Below the pieces are notes generated by a model. The model worked only from the letters and a program-made list of their open reading frames with translations, was not told where the DNA came from and did no database searches. A program made the translations under genes and the position numbers. Below are positions 51,518-60,732 of a DNA stretch of 64,000 bases, piece by piece. Source of the DNA: Curtobacterium flaccumfaciens UCD-AKU (lineage in GTDB: Bacteria; Actinomycetota; Actinomycetes; Actinomycetales; Microbacteriaceae); contig NZ_KB714631.1 in assembly GCF_000349565.1 (NCBI RefSeq), positions 532,422 to 596,421 of the forward strand. Direction: 5' to 3'. Within the stretch, counting starts at the first letter, position 1, and every line of letters begins with the position of its first letter.

Positions 51518-52773
51518 GGTCGTGCTCCTGGTCGGTCGGGGTCAGAGGTCGGGTGGTCGCCGGAGGTCACCCGGCGGACGGCGCGTTCGAGGTCGTCGAG
51601 CGCCGCGGTGCCGTCGACGAGCGCGCGGTCGTCGTCGGTGGTCCCGCCGACGAGCACGGCGCCGACACGGGTGTGCGGGATGCCGGTCGCCTGCGCAGCG
51701 GCGCGGACGACCTCGTCGACGTGGGCGGAGCGGGGGAGCCCGAGCAGCCGGGCGATCCGTCGGACGGCGGCGACGCGCAGGGTGTCCAGCGCGTGGGTGC
51801 GGTCCCGCGTGCGGGCGTACATCCGGGCGCGTCCCTCGGTCGTCTCGGCGGCCCGGACGACGACGGGCAACCGCTCGACGACGAGCGGGCCGAGGCGCCG
51901 ACCACGCCAGACGCCCGCAGCCACGGCGACGAGGGCGAGCAGGGCCAGGGCACTCGGCACCCACGGCGGGGCGAGCTCGCCGAGGGTCGGAGCGGCGTCG
52001 GGTGTCCCGACCGTCGGGGTGTACCAGACGAGCCGCTCGTCGCCGCCGAGCAGCCCGAGGGCCAGCGCGGCGTTCCCTGCGGTGGCGATGGTGTCGTTCC
52101 GGAACGCCGAGGTGGTGCCGACCAGCGTCACGTCACCGCCCGGGGTGGTGGTGCGGACGAGACCCCAGACGCGGGAGTCGCCCGCACCGGTCGGCGCGCA
52201 CCGCTCGGCGCTCTCGTCCTGCACGGTGTACCCGGAGCCTGCGGTCGTGACCCGCGCTGCCGAGGCCGCCGCGGGGATCCCGCACGAGGTCGTCGAGACG
52301 GTGGCGTCGCCGTCGATCTGGCCGGGCGGGTCGATCGGGAAGCCGAGCAGCGCGTCGAGGCCGGCGCCGCTCGTCCCCACGACCACGACGTGCCGGGCGG
52401 TGCGCGCGATCCGTTCCGCGACGGCGGGGTCGAGCGCGCCGTCGGCGTCGTCGATGAACACCGTGCCGCCGTCGATCGCGCCGGTGCCGTCGAGGGTGTC
52501 GGTCACGGTGACCGCGGTGCCGCGCTGCTCGAGGACGCGCACCAGGGCGGCGGATCCGCTCGCCGTCGTCGAGGTCGGGTCGAGTGCGCGCGGTGCGCCC
52601 TTCTCGGTGCCCTGCACGACCGCCGTCAGGGCGGCGAGCAGGACCCCGACCAGGACGATCACGACCCAGAAACCGAAGCGGAACCGGCGTCCCTCGGCCG
52701 GACCGGAAGCCGGAGCCGAGGCCGGGGCCGAGGCCGGGGCGGCGCTCGTCCGGGTGGCGGTGTCGGCCGTCAT
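51514..52773 (-). CDS. DUF4350 domain membrane protein
   Basis: 419 residues. An Ala/Ser/Pro-rich cytosolic start leads to a helix (FGFWVVIVLVGVLLAALTAVV). Then comes an outer domain of about 200 residues (LDPTSTTASGSAALVRVLEQRGTAVTVTDTL, VFIDDADGALDPAVAERIARTARHVVVVG), the DUF4350 core, which has an ABC-transporter-auxiliary/GATase-like fold. A second helix (WVPSALALLALVAVAAGVW) leads to a cytosolic C-terminus rich in Arg. Such proteins belong to MoxR operons. ATG 52773 overlaps the TGA of the DUF4129 gene (ATGA). Confidence 0.88.
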   Translation of the reverse strand: MTADTATRTSAAPASAPASAPASGPAEGRRFRFGFWVVIVLVGVLLAALTAVVQGTEKGAPRALDPTSTTASGSAALVRVLEQRGTAVTVTDTLDGTGAIDGGTVFIDDADGALDPAVAERIARTARHVVVVGTSGAGLDALLGFPIDPPGQIDGDATVSTTSCGIPAAASAARVTTAGSGYTVQDESAERCAPTGAGDSRVWGLVRTTTPGGDVTLVGTTSAFRNDTIATAGNAALALGLLGGDERLVWYTPTVGTPDAAPTLGELAPPWVPSALALLALVAVAAGVWRGRRLGPLVVERLPVVVRAAETTEGRARMYARTRDRTHALDTLRVAAVRRIARLLGLPRSAHVDEVVRAAAQATGIPHTRVGAVLVGGTTDDDRALVDGTAALDDLERAVRRVTSGDHPTSDPDRPGARP

Positions 52774-53411
52774 GCCGGCACCACCGGTGCCTCGACCCGC
52801 GCCGGGCGGGCCTGTCGGACGGTCTGCTCGGTGTCGAGCACGCGGAGGGCGGTGTCCTGGTCGGCCTCGGCACCGAGGTACCGGACCGCGTCGAAGGACG
52901 TCGCCGCGGCGTCGAGCGCACCGGCTGACGCGGGGAACGGCACGGCGCCGCGTGCGGCGATCGTGCGGGCGGTCGCACCGGGCACGTCGGGCACCAGGTC
53001 GCGCTCACCGAGTCCGCGGGCGATCGCGCGGAAGCCGTCCAGCACCGCTGCCGACCAGTCGGCGCGGCGCACTGCGGCCTGAGCCGCCTCGAGGAGTTCG
53101 CGGGCGGAGCGCAGGTCGTCGGCGTCGAAGACCCCGCCGGTGTCGCCGTCGCCGGCCCGGGCGCGCCGGCGGGGGAGCCCCCGCGCGACGACGACGAGCA
53201 CGACGACCGCGACGAGCACCACGATCGCGATCACCAGCGCGGTGCGGGCCGCGGCGGGGGAGTCGAGACCGTCGGCGCGGAGCGAGCCGAGCCAGTCGAG
53301 GAAGGACCGCGAGGCACGGTCCCACCACGTCGGCTGGACGCCGTCGTAGGCGGACCGGTCGAGTTCGCGTTCGAGCAGACGACGCGCCTCGTCCGGGTCG
53401 ACCGCCGTCAC
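52770..53411 (-). CDS. DUF4129 domain protein
   Basis: 213 residues. The N-terminal TAVDPDEARRLLERELDRSAYDGVQPTWWDRAS is outside, one helix (TALVIAIVVLVAVVVLVVVARGL) crosses the membrane, and the C-terminal ARELLEAAQAAVRRADWSAAVLDGFRAIARGLGERDLV plus TARTIA with LDAAATSFDAVRYLG is the DUF4129 domain. This domain resembles a transglutaminase-associated tail and is common in MoxR operons. GTG 53411 overlaps the preceding gene's TGA (GTGA). The tight chain of four overlaps suggests stoichiometric synthesis of a membrane complex. Confidence 0.9.
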   Translation of the reverse strand: MTAVDPDEARRLLERELDRSAYDGVQPTWWDRASRSFLDWLGSLRADGLDSPAAARTALVIAIVVLVAVVVLVVVARGLPRRRARAGDGDTGGVFDADDLRSARELLEAAQAAVRRADWSAAVLDGFRAIARGLGERDLVPDVPGATARTIAARGAVPFPASAGALDAAATSFDAVRYLGAEADQDTALRVLDTEQTVRQARPARVEAPVVPA

Positions 53412-54847
53412 GCGTTGCCGTTCGGCGGCGACTGGCCCGGACCCTGCTGCCAGGGCGGCTGCTGCGACTGCGACTGCGGCTGTTGCTGCTGTTGCCCCGA
53501 CTGCCACGGCTGCTGGGTGGGTTGCCACTGCGGTTGCTGCTGCTGTGCGGGTTGCCACTGCGGTTGCTGCTGCCCGGACCACTGCTGCTGCCCCGGCCAC
53601 TGCTGCTGCTGCGCCTGCCACTGCTGGCCGCCCCACTGCTGCTGCGGGGGCCACGGCGGCCGCGCGACGGGCTCGGACGGCGCGAACGGGTCGGTCGGCT
53701 GCCCGGAGTCCAGGTGCGACGCGATCCGCTGGTCCAGGGCCTCGGTGCGGATCCGCCGGTCGATGGCCAGGAACGTGGTGACCGACGCGCTCAGGACGTC
53801 GGTGATGCACTGCACCGCCATCGCGAGCAGGCTGCCGATGACGATCGCGATGACCGCACCGGCGCCGGCGCCCGACGGACCGCCGGTCTGCCCGAGCGGG
53901 TCGAACGTGCCCCCGACGAGCACGGTGCCGACGGTGAGCGGGATCGACGCGATGGACGCCGCGAAGCCGAACATCAGCTGCACGAGCAGCAGGATGCCGA
54001 AGGTCCGCCAGAAGGCCCCGCGGGTCAGGCGCCACGACTGGGCGGCAGCGGCGAAGACCGGTCGGCCCTCGAGCGCGATCGTCGGGACGGTGAACACGAA
54101 GCGGATGCCGAGCCACACGACCACGACACCGAGCCCGAGCACGAAGAGCACGAGCGCCAGCACGAACCAGCCGGTCCCGGAGCCGGCGGCACCGATCGTC
54201 GCGAAGACCCCGAAGAAGACGAGCCCGGCGACGATCGCGATGACGACGCCCGCAGCGGTCTGCACGAGCATCCACGCGACGACCGGCCAGCGGCGTCCGG
54301 CCAGCAGCGCCCACAGCCCGCGGAACGTGGCGCGGCGGCCGAGCACCCGCTGCCCGGTGTCCGCGGCGACCGGCGCGACGAGGAACCCGCGACCGAGGTA
54401 GGCGAGGAAGGGCAGCCCGATCGACATGAGCGCCGTGAGCGTCAGCGTGCCCGCGGCCACCGAGCCGGCGCCGCTGCCGCCGTCGAGGGCGGAGAACATC
54501 CGCGACTGCAGTGCCTGCTGCCCGAACGTGCTGGCCAGCGTCGACAGCAGGCCGAGCACACCGCTCAGCAGCACGCTCCAGAGCAGCAGCACGCGGGCGT
54601 TCCGACGGAAGACCGTGAACGCGCCGGCCAGGACGTCGCCGAGCCCGAGCGGGCGCAGCGGGATCACCGGACGCGAGCCGCCGGACGGACCGCCCGGTCG
54701 CCCCGGACCCGACCCCGGGGCGGGCTGCGGCGGCACCGAGAAGCGGGGCGGGCCTCCTGGCTGGGGTCCGGGTCCCTGTGTCGGTCCGGACGCCGGCGGT
54801 GTCGGCGCACCCTGCTGCCCACCGCCCGGTGTGTGCCAATCGGACAT
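53408..54847 (-). CDS. Membrane protein with glutamine-rich cytosolic tail, first gene of the MoxR operon
   Basis: 479 residues. A Pro/Gly-rich start of about 65 residues is followed by RPLGLGDVLAGAFTVFRRNARVLLLWSVLLSG, the start of the glycerophosphodiester phosphodiesterase membrane domain-like family, with about six helices and IALEGRPVFAAAAQSWRLTRGAFWRTFGILLL. The final 85 residues are an extreme Gln/Pro/Trp repeat (WQPAQQQQPQW, WQPTQQPWQSGQ). ATG 54847 has GAGGGGG upstream. No catalytic residues of the phosphodiesterase are present. The Gln-rich tail could be a flexible scaffold or a phase-separating segment. It is divergent from mtrA, with a gap of 151 bases. Confidence 0.82.
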   Translation of the reverse strand: MSDWHTPGGGQQGAPTPPASGPTQGPGPQPGGPPRFSVPPQPAPGSGPGRPGGPSGGSRPVIPLRPLGLGDVLAGAFTVFRRNARVLLLWSVLLSGVLGLLSTLASTFGQQALQSRMFSALDGGSGAGSVAAGTLTLTALMSIGLPFLAYLGRGFLVAPVAADTGQRVLGRRATFRGLWALLAGRRWPVVAWMLVQTAAGVVIAIVAGLVFFGVFATIGAAGSGTGWFVLALVLFVLGLGVVVVWLGIRFVFTVPTIALEGRPVFAAAAQSWRLTRGAFWRTFGILLLVQLMFGFAASIASIPLTVGTVLVGGTFDPLGQTGGPSGAGAGAVIAIVIGSLLAMAVQCITDVLSASVTTFLAIDRRIRTEALDQRIASHLDSGQPTDPFAPSEPVARPPWPPQQQWGGQQWQAQQQQWPGQQQWSGQQQPQWQPAQQQQPQWQPTQQPWQSGQQQQQPQSQSQQPPWQQGPGQSPPNGNA

Positions 54848-54937
54848 GACTCCAGCCCCCTCGTCGTGTCGGACCGTGCCAGCGATGCACGTCCCACCCC
54901 CATCCTGTCGGAAAACCCCGCGCGGCGGGGCCTCGGC

Positions 54938-54943
54938 TATCGT
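54938..54943 (+). promoter_or_regulatory. -10 box TATCGT for mtrA
   Basis: TATCGT lies 55 bases before ATG 54999, with the hairpin CCCCG/CGGGG (54916-54930) in the spacer region. A matching -35 box is not clear; MtrA autoregulation could act here. Confidence 0.45.
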
Positions 54944-54998
54944 GTGGGGACACGTGCCGACCACGGCACTCCCGCACGCCACCCGGAGTCCAGATCAC

Positions 54999-55673
54999 AT
55001 GACACCGCGCATCCTCGTCGTCGACGACGACCAGGCCCTCTCCGAGATGATCGGCATCGTGCTCCGCTCCGAGGGGTACGAACCCGAGTTCAGCGCCGAC
55101 GGCAACGACGCCGTCGACGCGTTCCACGCCACCAAGCCGGACCTCGTCCTGCTCGACGTCATGCTGCCCGGCATCGACGGCATCGAGGTGTGCAAGCGCA
55201 TCCGTGCCGAGAGCGGCACGCCGATCATCATGCTCACCGCGAAGAGCGACACCGCCGATGTCGTCCTCGGGCTCGAGAACGGCGCCGACGACTACGTCGT
55301 GAAGCCCTTCAACCCGAAGGAGCTCGTCGCGCGCATCCGCACCCGACTGCGGCCCAGCGCATCCGACGCCACCGTGCTGCACGTCGGCGACGTCACGGTC
55401 GACGTCGCCGGGCACGAGGTGCGCCGCGGCGACACCGTGATCGCGCTCACGCCGCTCGAGTTCGACCTGCTCCGGGCGCTCGCCGAGAAGCCCAACCAGG
55501 TCTTCACCCGCGAGATGCTGCTCGAACAGGTCTGGGGCTACCACTACAAGGCGGACACCCGGCTGGTGAACGTCCACGTGCAGCGGCTCCGCGCGAAGAT
55601 CGAGCACGACCCGGACAACCCGAAGACCGTCACCACGGTGCGCGGCGTCGGGTACCGCGCCGGAGGAGCCTGA
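54999..55673 (+). CDS. Response regulator MtrA
   Basis: 224 residues. The receiver domain starts TPRILVVDDDQALSEMIGIVLRSEGY, with phospho-acceptor Asp53 in LVLLDVMLPGIDG and Lys in the VKPF motif. The OmpR-type winged helix has RRGDTVIALTPLEFDLLRALAEKPNQVFTREMLLEQVWGY and VHVQRLRAKIEHDP. MtrA is the essential regulator of cell-wall hydrolases, division and osmoprotection in actinobacteria. ATG 54999 has GGAG upstream. mtrB follows after 5 bases and lpqB after that. The protein is close to full identity with relatives in the key motifs, so it should act normally. Confidence 0.97.
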   Translation: MTPRILVVDDDQALSEMIGIVLRSEGYEPEFSADGNDAVDAFHATKPDLVLLDVMLPGIDGIEVCKRIRAESGTPIIMLTAKSDTADVVLGLENGADDYVVKPFNPKELVARIRTRLRPSASDATVLHVGDVTVDVAGHEVRRGDTVIALTPLEFDLLRALAEKPNQVFTREMLLEQVWGYHYKADTRLVNVHVQRLRAKIEHDPDNPKTVTTVRGVGYRAGGA

Positions 55674-55678
55674 GCACC

Positions 55679-57385
55679 GTGCCGCCCTCGACGCGCCCGT
55701 CGGGCCCGGCCCGCGGTGTCAGCGGCGCCACGGTCTCGATCGGTGTCGTCGACCGTGGCCGTCGCCGGATGCGGCGCTGGCTCCGACGGGGCTGGCGCCC
55801 GATCGCGTACCTGTGGCGGCGCTCGCTCATGTTCCGCTCGGTCGCCATCACCGTGATGACGACGGGGCTCGCGGTGGGGATCATCGGCACCGCGGTCATG
55901 GTGAGCATCTCGACGAACGTCTACTCGCAGCGCCGTGACCAGATCGAGTCGGAGTCGGCCCGGGCCACCATCGTCGCCCAGGGGATCTTCGACGCGGCGA
56001 CCGCGGCCGAGGACAACAACCAGTCCGAGCTCGAGACCCTGCAGAACGAGGCGCAGCAGGCGATCCTGTCGAACACGACGAGCCCCGGCGGGACGAGCAT
56101 CGCGATCGAGCGGAGCCCGGGCCAGTCCACCCCGCAGACGCTGCAGACCATCGCCAGCCAGGACTTCCCGGACGCGGTGATCACCGACGACCTGCGGAAG
56201 GAAGTGGGGCAGAACACCGGTCGGCTTAGCCTGCAGCCCGTCCAGCTCGACGACGACGGGCGCCGCGTGCCGGGGCTCGCCGTCGGGTCAACCCTGCAGA
56301 TCCCGAGCGCCGGGCAGTACGAGCTCTACCTGGTCTACGACCTCTCGGACGCGCAGCAGACCCTGGACTTCGTGTCCCAGACGCTGTCCATCGGCGGTGT
56401 GGCGCTCATGGTGCTCATCGCCCTGGTCACCTCGCTCGTCGTCCGGCTCGTCGTCGTGCCGATCCGCGGTGCCGCCGAGACGAGCCGGAAGATCGCCGCT
56501 GGTCGCCTCGACGAACGCATCCCGGTGCGCGGCCAGGACGACCTGGCGACCCTGGCGCGGAGCTTCAACGGCATGGCCGAGGCGGTCAGCCGCCAGATCA
56601 CCCAGCTCGCCGAGCTCTCGCGCGTGCAGCAGCGGTTCGTCTCCGACGTCTCGCACGAGCTCCGCACCCCGCTCACCACGATCCGGCTCGCCGGCGACAT
56701 GCTCTACGACTCCCGGCACGCGTTCGAACCGTCGGTCGGTCGGTCCGCCGAGCTCCTGCACGCCCAGGTGGAGCGCTTCGAACTGCTCCTCGCCGACCTG
56801 CTCGAGATCTCCCGCTACGACGCCCAGGCGGTCCAGCTCGACACCGCGCCCGTCGTGCCGGCGTCCATCGCCGCGGACATCGTCGACGAGTTCCGTCCGC
56901 TGGCCGAACGCGCCGGCATCGACCTGCAGCTCGCCACGCCCGGCGGCCACACCACCATGCGGCTCGACGCCAAGCGCGTCCGCCGGATCCTCCGCAACCT
57001 GGTCGGCAACGCGATCGAGCACGGCGACGCCAAGCCCGTGCAGGTCGTCGTCGACAGCGATGCGCGCACCGTCGCCATCGCCGTCCGTGACCAGGGGGTC
57101 GGCATGCCGCCGGAGGACGCTGGACGGGTGTTCGACCGTTTCTGGCGCGCCGACCCGAGCCGCAAGCGCACCATCGGCGGCACCGGGCTCGGTCTCGCGA
57201 TCAGCCTCGGCGACGCCAAGCTCCACGGTGGCCGCATCGACGTGTGGTCCCGGCCGGGCGAAGGGTCGACGTTCGTGCTGACCCTGCCCCGCAACGAACA
57301 GGGGACGACCGCCACCTCGGCCATCCCGCTGCCCGAACTCGACGAGTCGTACGACGGCCCCCGCGCCGTGCGAGAGGAGTCCTGA
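55679..57385 (+). CDS. Sensor histidine kinase MtrB
   Basis: 568 residues. Two hydrophobic helices (VAITVMTTGLAVGIIGTAVMVSI and GGVALMVLIALVTSLVVRLVVV) flank an outer sensor domain of about 170 residues with an unusual run of Gln/Thr/Ser. HAMP (PIRGAAETSRKIAAGRLDERIPV) follows. The HisKA motif RFVSDVSHELRTPLTT is near residue 319, the N-box NLVGNAIEHGD near 439, and the G-boxes DQGVGMPPEDAGRVF and GGTGLGLAI near 470 and 500. The basic N-terminus RGRRRMRRWLRRGWRPIAYLWRRS is typical of actinobacterial MtrB. GTG 55679 has GGAGGAG upstream. Its stop overlaps the lpqB start. Confidence 0.95.
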   Translation: MPPSTRPSGPARGVSGATVSIGVVDRGRRRMRRWLRRGWRPIAYLWRRSLMFRSVAITVMTTGLAVGIIGTAVMVSISTNVYSQRRDQIESESARATIVAQGIFDAATAAEDNNQSELETLQNEAQQAILSNTTSPGGTSIAIERSPGQSTPQTLQTIASQDFPDAVITDDLRKEVGQNTGRLSLQPVQLDDDGRRVPGLAVGSTLQIPSAGQYELYLVYDLSDAQQTLDFVSQTLSIGGVALMVLIALVTSLVVRLVVVPIRGAAETSRKIAAGRLDERIPVRGQDDLATLARSFNGMAEAVSRQITQLAELSRVQQRFVSDVSHELRTPLTTIRLAGDMLYDSRHAFEPSVGRSAELLHAQVERFELLLADLLEISRYDAQAVQLDTAPVVPASIAADIVDEFRPLAERAGIDLQLATPGGHTTMRLDAKRVRRILRNLVGNAIEHGDAKPVQVVVDSDARTVAIAVRDQGVGMPPEDAGRVFDRFWRADPSRKRTIGGTGLGLAISLGDAKLHGGRIDVWSRPGEGSTFVLTLPRNEQGTTATSAIPLPELDESYDGPRAVREES

Positions 57386-59067
57386 TGCGCCACCGGATCC
57401 GCCACGTCCTCGTCGTCGCGCTCGCCGCGGTCAGCCTGTTCGCGGTCACCGCCTGCGCAGCGATCCCCACCGACGGCGCCGTGCGCACCGGGCAGACCAT
57501 CAAGGACGAGTCGCTCTCGGGCGTCGACTTCCGGCCGGACAAGCCGATCACCGGATCCGACCAGACGGCCATCCTCCGCGGGTTCATCGCCGCGGCCACC
57601 GGCGCCCAGGACAACTACGCGATCGCCCGGCAGTTCCTGGCGGACGACTTCGCCCAGCGGTGGAACCCGCGGCAGGGCGTCACGATCCGCGACGGCAGCG
57701 GCACCGTCGAGCGCGCCGACGACCGTGAGCTCACGTACACGATGACGGCCAGCGCCACCGTGGACGCCGAGGGGGAGTACACCCAGGCCGTCCGCCCCAC
57801 CTCGTCGACGCTGACGTTCCAGTTCGTCCGCGAGGACGGCGAGTGGCGCATCGCCTACGCCCCGGACGGCATCATCCTGTCGCCGGTCAGCTTCGAGTCG
57901 GTGTTCCAGCCGCACGCGCTGTACTTCTACGACCCCACCTACCGCTTCCTCGTGCCCGACCAGCGCTGGTTCCTCGCCCGGTCCTCCACCAGCACCCGCA
58001 TCGCCAGCGCCCTGCTCGCCGGCCCCGCCGACTGGCTGAAGGGGGCCGTCGTCTCGTCGTTCCCGGAGGGCACCCAACTGTCCCTCAACGCGGTGACGAT
58101 CGACAGCGGCACGGCCCTCGTCGACCTGTCGAGGGACGCCCTGGGCGCGAGCACCATCGACAAGGTCCGGATGCGCGAACAGCTCAGCAAGTCCCTCGCC
58201 TCGGTCGCCACCATCTCGTCGGTGTCGATGACGATCGAGGGCGCGACGCTGTCGGTGCCGGACTCCGGGGGAGCGGACGCCCAGCAGAACCCCGACGTCG
58301 ACCCCAGACCGCTGGTCGAACACGACGGCGTCGTCGGCTACGCAGCCTCGGGCACCGGCAAGGTCGCCGAACTCGGCAGCGGCGTCGGTGCGGCGATCGC
58401 CGGCCTCGACCCGACCTCGATCGCCCTGTCGGCATCCGGCACCACCGCGGCCGTCGGCAACCGGGACGGCGCGGTCGTCGTGCGCGGCAAGGACCGCCTG
58501 CGCGTCGACGCGCGCGAGGACCTCGTCGCCCCCGCGGTCGACGACCTCGGCTTCGTGTGGGTCGGAGAACAGTCCGACACCCGCCGCATCACCGCGTACG
58601 GCCTCGGCGGCGACCCGCACGAGGTCCGCACCACCCTGCCGCGCGGCGACCTCGTGTCGTTCCAGGTGTCCCGCGACTCCACCAGGGCGCTCGCGCTCAT
58701 CGAGACCGCCGACGGGCCCGGCCTGTACGTGATGGCGATCATCCGCGGGTCCGACCGGTCACCCACCTCGTTCGGTGCCCCCGTCCGGGTGCAGGCCGCC
58801 AGCGGCACCGCCGTGGACGCCACGTGGGTGAACGACACCGACGTCGCCTCGGTCGGACAGACCACCAGCGGCCCGAACATCGTGCGCACGACCATCGGCG
58901 GCAAGTCGAGCACCCTGCCGAAGCCCGACGGCCGTGCGACCGCGATCAGCGGGGGCAGCGGCGGGGCGCTGCTGCTCCGGATGTCGAGCGGTGACGTCCT
59001 GCAGTCCACCGGTGGTGGCTGGGACACGACGGGCGTCACCGCCGACGTGCTCGGCGTCCAGCGCTGA
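57385..59067 (+). CDS. Lipoprotein LpqB, MtrAB accessory
   Basis: 560 residues. The lipobox VTAC (Cys about residue 24) follows a short signal helix, so it is anchored in the membrane. A GerMN-like domain (WFLARSSTSTRIASALLAGPADWLKGAV, LSLNAVTIDSGTALVDLSRDAL) and a C-terminal beta-propeller-like LpqB domain (SIALSASGTTAAVGNRDGAVVVRG, DDLGFVWVGEQ, FQVSRDSTRALALIETADG) are visible. LpqB binds MtrB and modulates its signalling. ATG 57385 overlaps the mtrB TGA as TGATG, so the three genes make one operon. Confidence 0.95.
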   Translation: MRHRIRHVLVVALAAVSLFAVTACAAIPTDGAVRTGQTIKDESLSGVDFRPDKPITGSDQTAILRGFIAAATGAQDNYAIARQFLADDFAQRWNPRQGVTIRDGSGTVERADDRELTYTMTASATVDAEGEYTQAVRPTSSTLTFQFVREDGEWRIAYAPDGIILSPVSFESVFQPHALYFYDPTYRFLVPDQRWFLARSSTSTRIASALLAGPADWLKGAVVSSFPEGTQLSLNAVTIDSGTALVDLSRDALGASTIDKVRMREQLSKSLASVATISSVSMTIEGATLSVPDSGGADAQQNPDVDPRPLVEHDGVVGYAASGTGKVAELGSGVGAAIAGLDPTSIALSASGTTAAVGNRDGAVVVRGKDRLRVDAREDLVAPAVDDLGFVWVGEQSDTRRITAYGLGGDPHEVRTTLPRGDLVSFQVSRDSTRALALIETADGPGLYVMAIIRGSDRSPTSFGAPVRVQAASGTAVDATWVNDTDVASVGQTTSGPNIVRTTIGGKSSTLPKPDGRATAISGGSGGALLLRMSSGDVLQSTGGGWDTTGVTADVLGVQR

Positions 59068-59158
59068 CGGCACCCTCCTCCACACCGCACCCGGCCTGGA
59101 GGCCCGTCCACAGCCCGGCACACCGGCCCACCGCCGTCGTCCGGTCACCGCCACGATC

Positions 59159-59827
59159 GTGGTCGTGCCCCCTGACGACGCCCCCACCCCGTGGCGTGAC
59201 GCCCTGCTCGCCGTGCTCGGACTGTTCCTCCCCGTCGCCTGCCTGGGCTGCGGCCGCCCGGACCGCGCGCTCTGCCCGCCGTGCCGCGCGGCGCTCGACG
59301 CACGCCCCGGGCGCGTCCGGCTCGTCGCCGGCGTCCGGCTCGACGCCGCCTTCGAGTACGAGGGGCTGGTCCGCACCCTGGTCCTCGAGCTGAAGCTGCG
59401 CGGCCGGGTCGACGTCGCCCGTCCGCTCGGTGGCCGGTTCGGTGCACTCGTCCGGACGGCGCTCGCCGCGGCACCGGACGGCACCGTGGTGCTCCGCGTC
59501 CCGCCGTCCCGTGCGGGTGCCCGGCGCCGCGGGTTCGACCCGGTGGTGCTCCTGCTCGCCCGCGGCGGTGTCCGGCGGACGGGGCGGCTCGTCCGGACCC
59601 GGGCCGGACGCCGGGGTGCGGGGCCCGGGCAGAAGGAACGATCGGCGGTGGAGCGGGTCGCCGCCACCGTCGGCACCCTGCGCGCGGTCGGGGTCGCCGG
59701 CCGCCACGTGGTGCTCGTCGACGACGTCGTCACGACCGGCGTGACGATGGCCGAGGGTGTCCGCGCCGTGCGGTCGGCGGGTGGTCGGGTGGTGCGCTGC
59801 GTCGCCCTGGCGAGCGTCGACGACTGA
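59159..59827 (+). CDS. ComF-like phosphoribosyltransferase-domain protein
   Basis: 222 residues. A zinc-binding ACLGCGRPDRALCPPCRAAL motif near the N-terminus and a C-terminal PRPP-binding loop HVVLVDDVVTTGVTM define the ComF/GntX family. Ser/Arg PPSRAGARRRGFDPVVLL lies in between. In competent bacteria ComF helps DNA uptake; in others the role is unclear (Rv3242c is the mycobacterial counterpart in the same gene order). The start is not firm: GTG 59159 or 59165, neither with a Shine-Dalgarno. It is the fourth gene on the mtrA strand. Confidence 0.85.
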   Translation: MVVPPDDAPTPWRDALLAVLGLFLPVACLGCGRPDRALCPPCRAALDARPGRVRLVAGVRLDAAFEYEGLVRTLVLELKLRGRVDVARPLGGRFGALVRTALAAAPDGTVVLRVPPSRAGARRRGFDPVVLLLARGGVRRTGRLVRTRAGRRGAGPGQKERSAVERVAATVGTLRAVGVAGRHVVLVDDVVTTGVTMAEGVRAVRSAGGRVVRCVALASVDD

Positions 59828-59893
59828 CGGCTCCGTGAACACCCGGTGTCCACTGTGCGTCCGGTGAGTGTCCGACAGACTCGCCGACGCCCC

Positions 59894-59923
59894 GTGACGC
59901 CGAGGGTGCGCCGGGTCTAGCCT
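59894..59923 (+). promoter_or_regulatory. Promoter for hpf (GTGACG - TAGCCT)
   Basis: GTGACG (59894-59899), an 18-base spacer and TAGCCT (59918-59923) lie 63 bases before ATG 59987. This gives an untranslated leader of about 55 bases that ends in the GGGAG ribosome site. Confidence 0.5.
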
Positions 59924-59986
59924 CGCGGCAAGGCGTTCGGGTCGCCGGACGGAGGCGACGCGCCGACACTGGATGGGAGCCGCCAC

Positions 59987-60703
59987 ATGGACGTGACGAT
60001 CACGGGCCGGAACGTCGGGGTCACCGACCGTTTCCGCACCTACGTCGAGCAGAAGTCCGAGAAGATCGACGTGCTCGCCGACCGCGCCCTCGCCTTCGAG
60101 GTGCGCATCAGCCGCCACCACGAGAAGTCGAGCGGCAGCCAGGGCGAGGACCGCGTGGAGCTCACGCTGATCGGGCCGGGGCCGCTCGTGCGGGCCGAGT
60201 CCGCGGCGTCGGACAAGTACGCCGCCTTCGACCTCGCCTTCGCGCGGATCATGGAGCGCCTCCGTCGGGCGCGCGACCGCCGCAAGGTGCACCACGGCCG
60301 CCACCGTCCCACCTCGGTCGCCGAGGCCGCCGGCAGTGCGTTCGACGGCATGGGTGTCGTCCCCGCCGACGGCAAGCTCATCGAGGAGGTCGCGACCGGT
60401 GCGGTCCCGGTCGTCGACCAGGACACCGCCGAGGACGAGAACGAGGTGTACAGCCCGGTCGTCATCCGGCACAAGGTGTTCGAGGCCGCCCCGATGACGG
60501 TCGACGACGCCCTCTACCACATGGAACTCGTCGGGCACGACTTCTACCTGTTCCTCGACGCGGAGACCCGTCGTCCGAGCGTCGTCTACCGACGGAAGGG
60601 CTGGGACTACGGCGTGATCGGGATCGACGAGGTGCCCGCCGGCCAGGCGCAGGCCTCGGCCACGGCGGACTCCGACGCGGAGCGCGCAGCGGCGATCGCC
60701 TGA
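59987..60703 (+). CDS. Long-form ribosome hibernation-promoting factor Hpf
   Basis: 238 residues. The N-terminal S30AE domain (MDVTITGRNVGVTDRFRTYVEQKSEKID) binds the ribosome decoding centre. A linker follows. The C-terminal domain (YSPVVIRHKVFEAAPMTVDDALYHMELVGHDFYLFLDAETRRPSVVYRRKGWDYGVIGI) dimerises ribosomes into 100S particles. Both domains are complete. ATG 59987 has GGGAG upstream. It lies between the comF-like gene and secA, the same order as mycobacterial Rv3241c. A GC-rich hairpin follows 30 bases past the stop. Confidence 0.96.
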   Translation: MDVTITGRNVGVTDRFRTYVEQKSEKIDVLADRALAFEVRISRHHEKSSGSQGEDRVELTLIGPGPLVRAESAASDKYAAFDLAFARIMERLRRARDRRKVHHGRHRPTSVAEAAGSAFDGMGVVPADGKLIEEVATGAVPVVDQDTAEDENEVYSPVVIRHKVFEAAPMTVDDALYHMELVGHDFYLFLDAETRRPSVVYRRKGWDYGVIGIDEVPAGQAQASATADSDAERAAAIA

Positions 60704-60732
60704 CGTCCTCGCGGAGCCTCCGGTTCCGCTCC

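Noticed and set aside
53408-54847. Active glycerophosphodiester phosphodiesterase
   Set aside because: Only the membrane-domain-like part is present. The catalytic HRG and E-x-D motifs of the enzyme are missing.
59828-59860. Third copy of the ACACCGGTGT element
   Set aside because: The sequence reads ACACCCGGTGT with an extra base and lacks the second arm, so chance is as likely.
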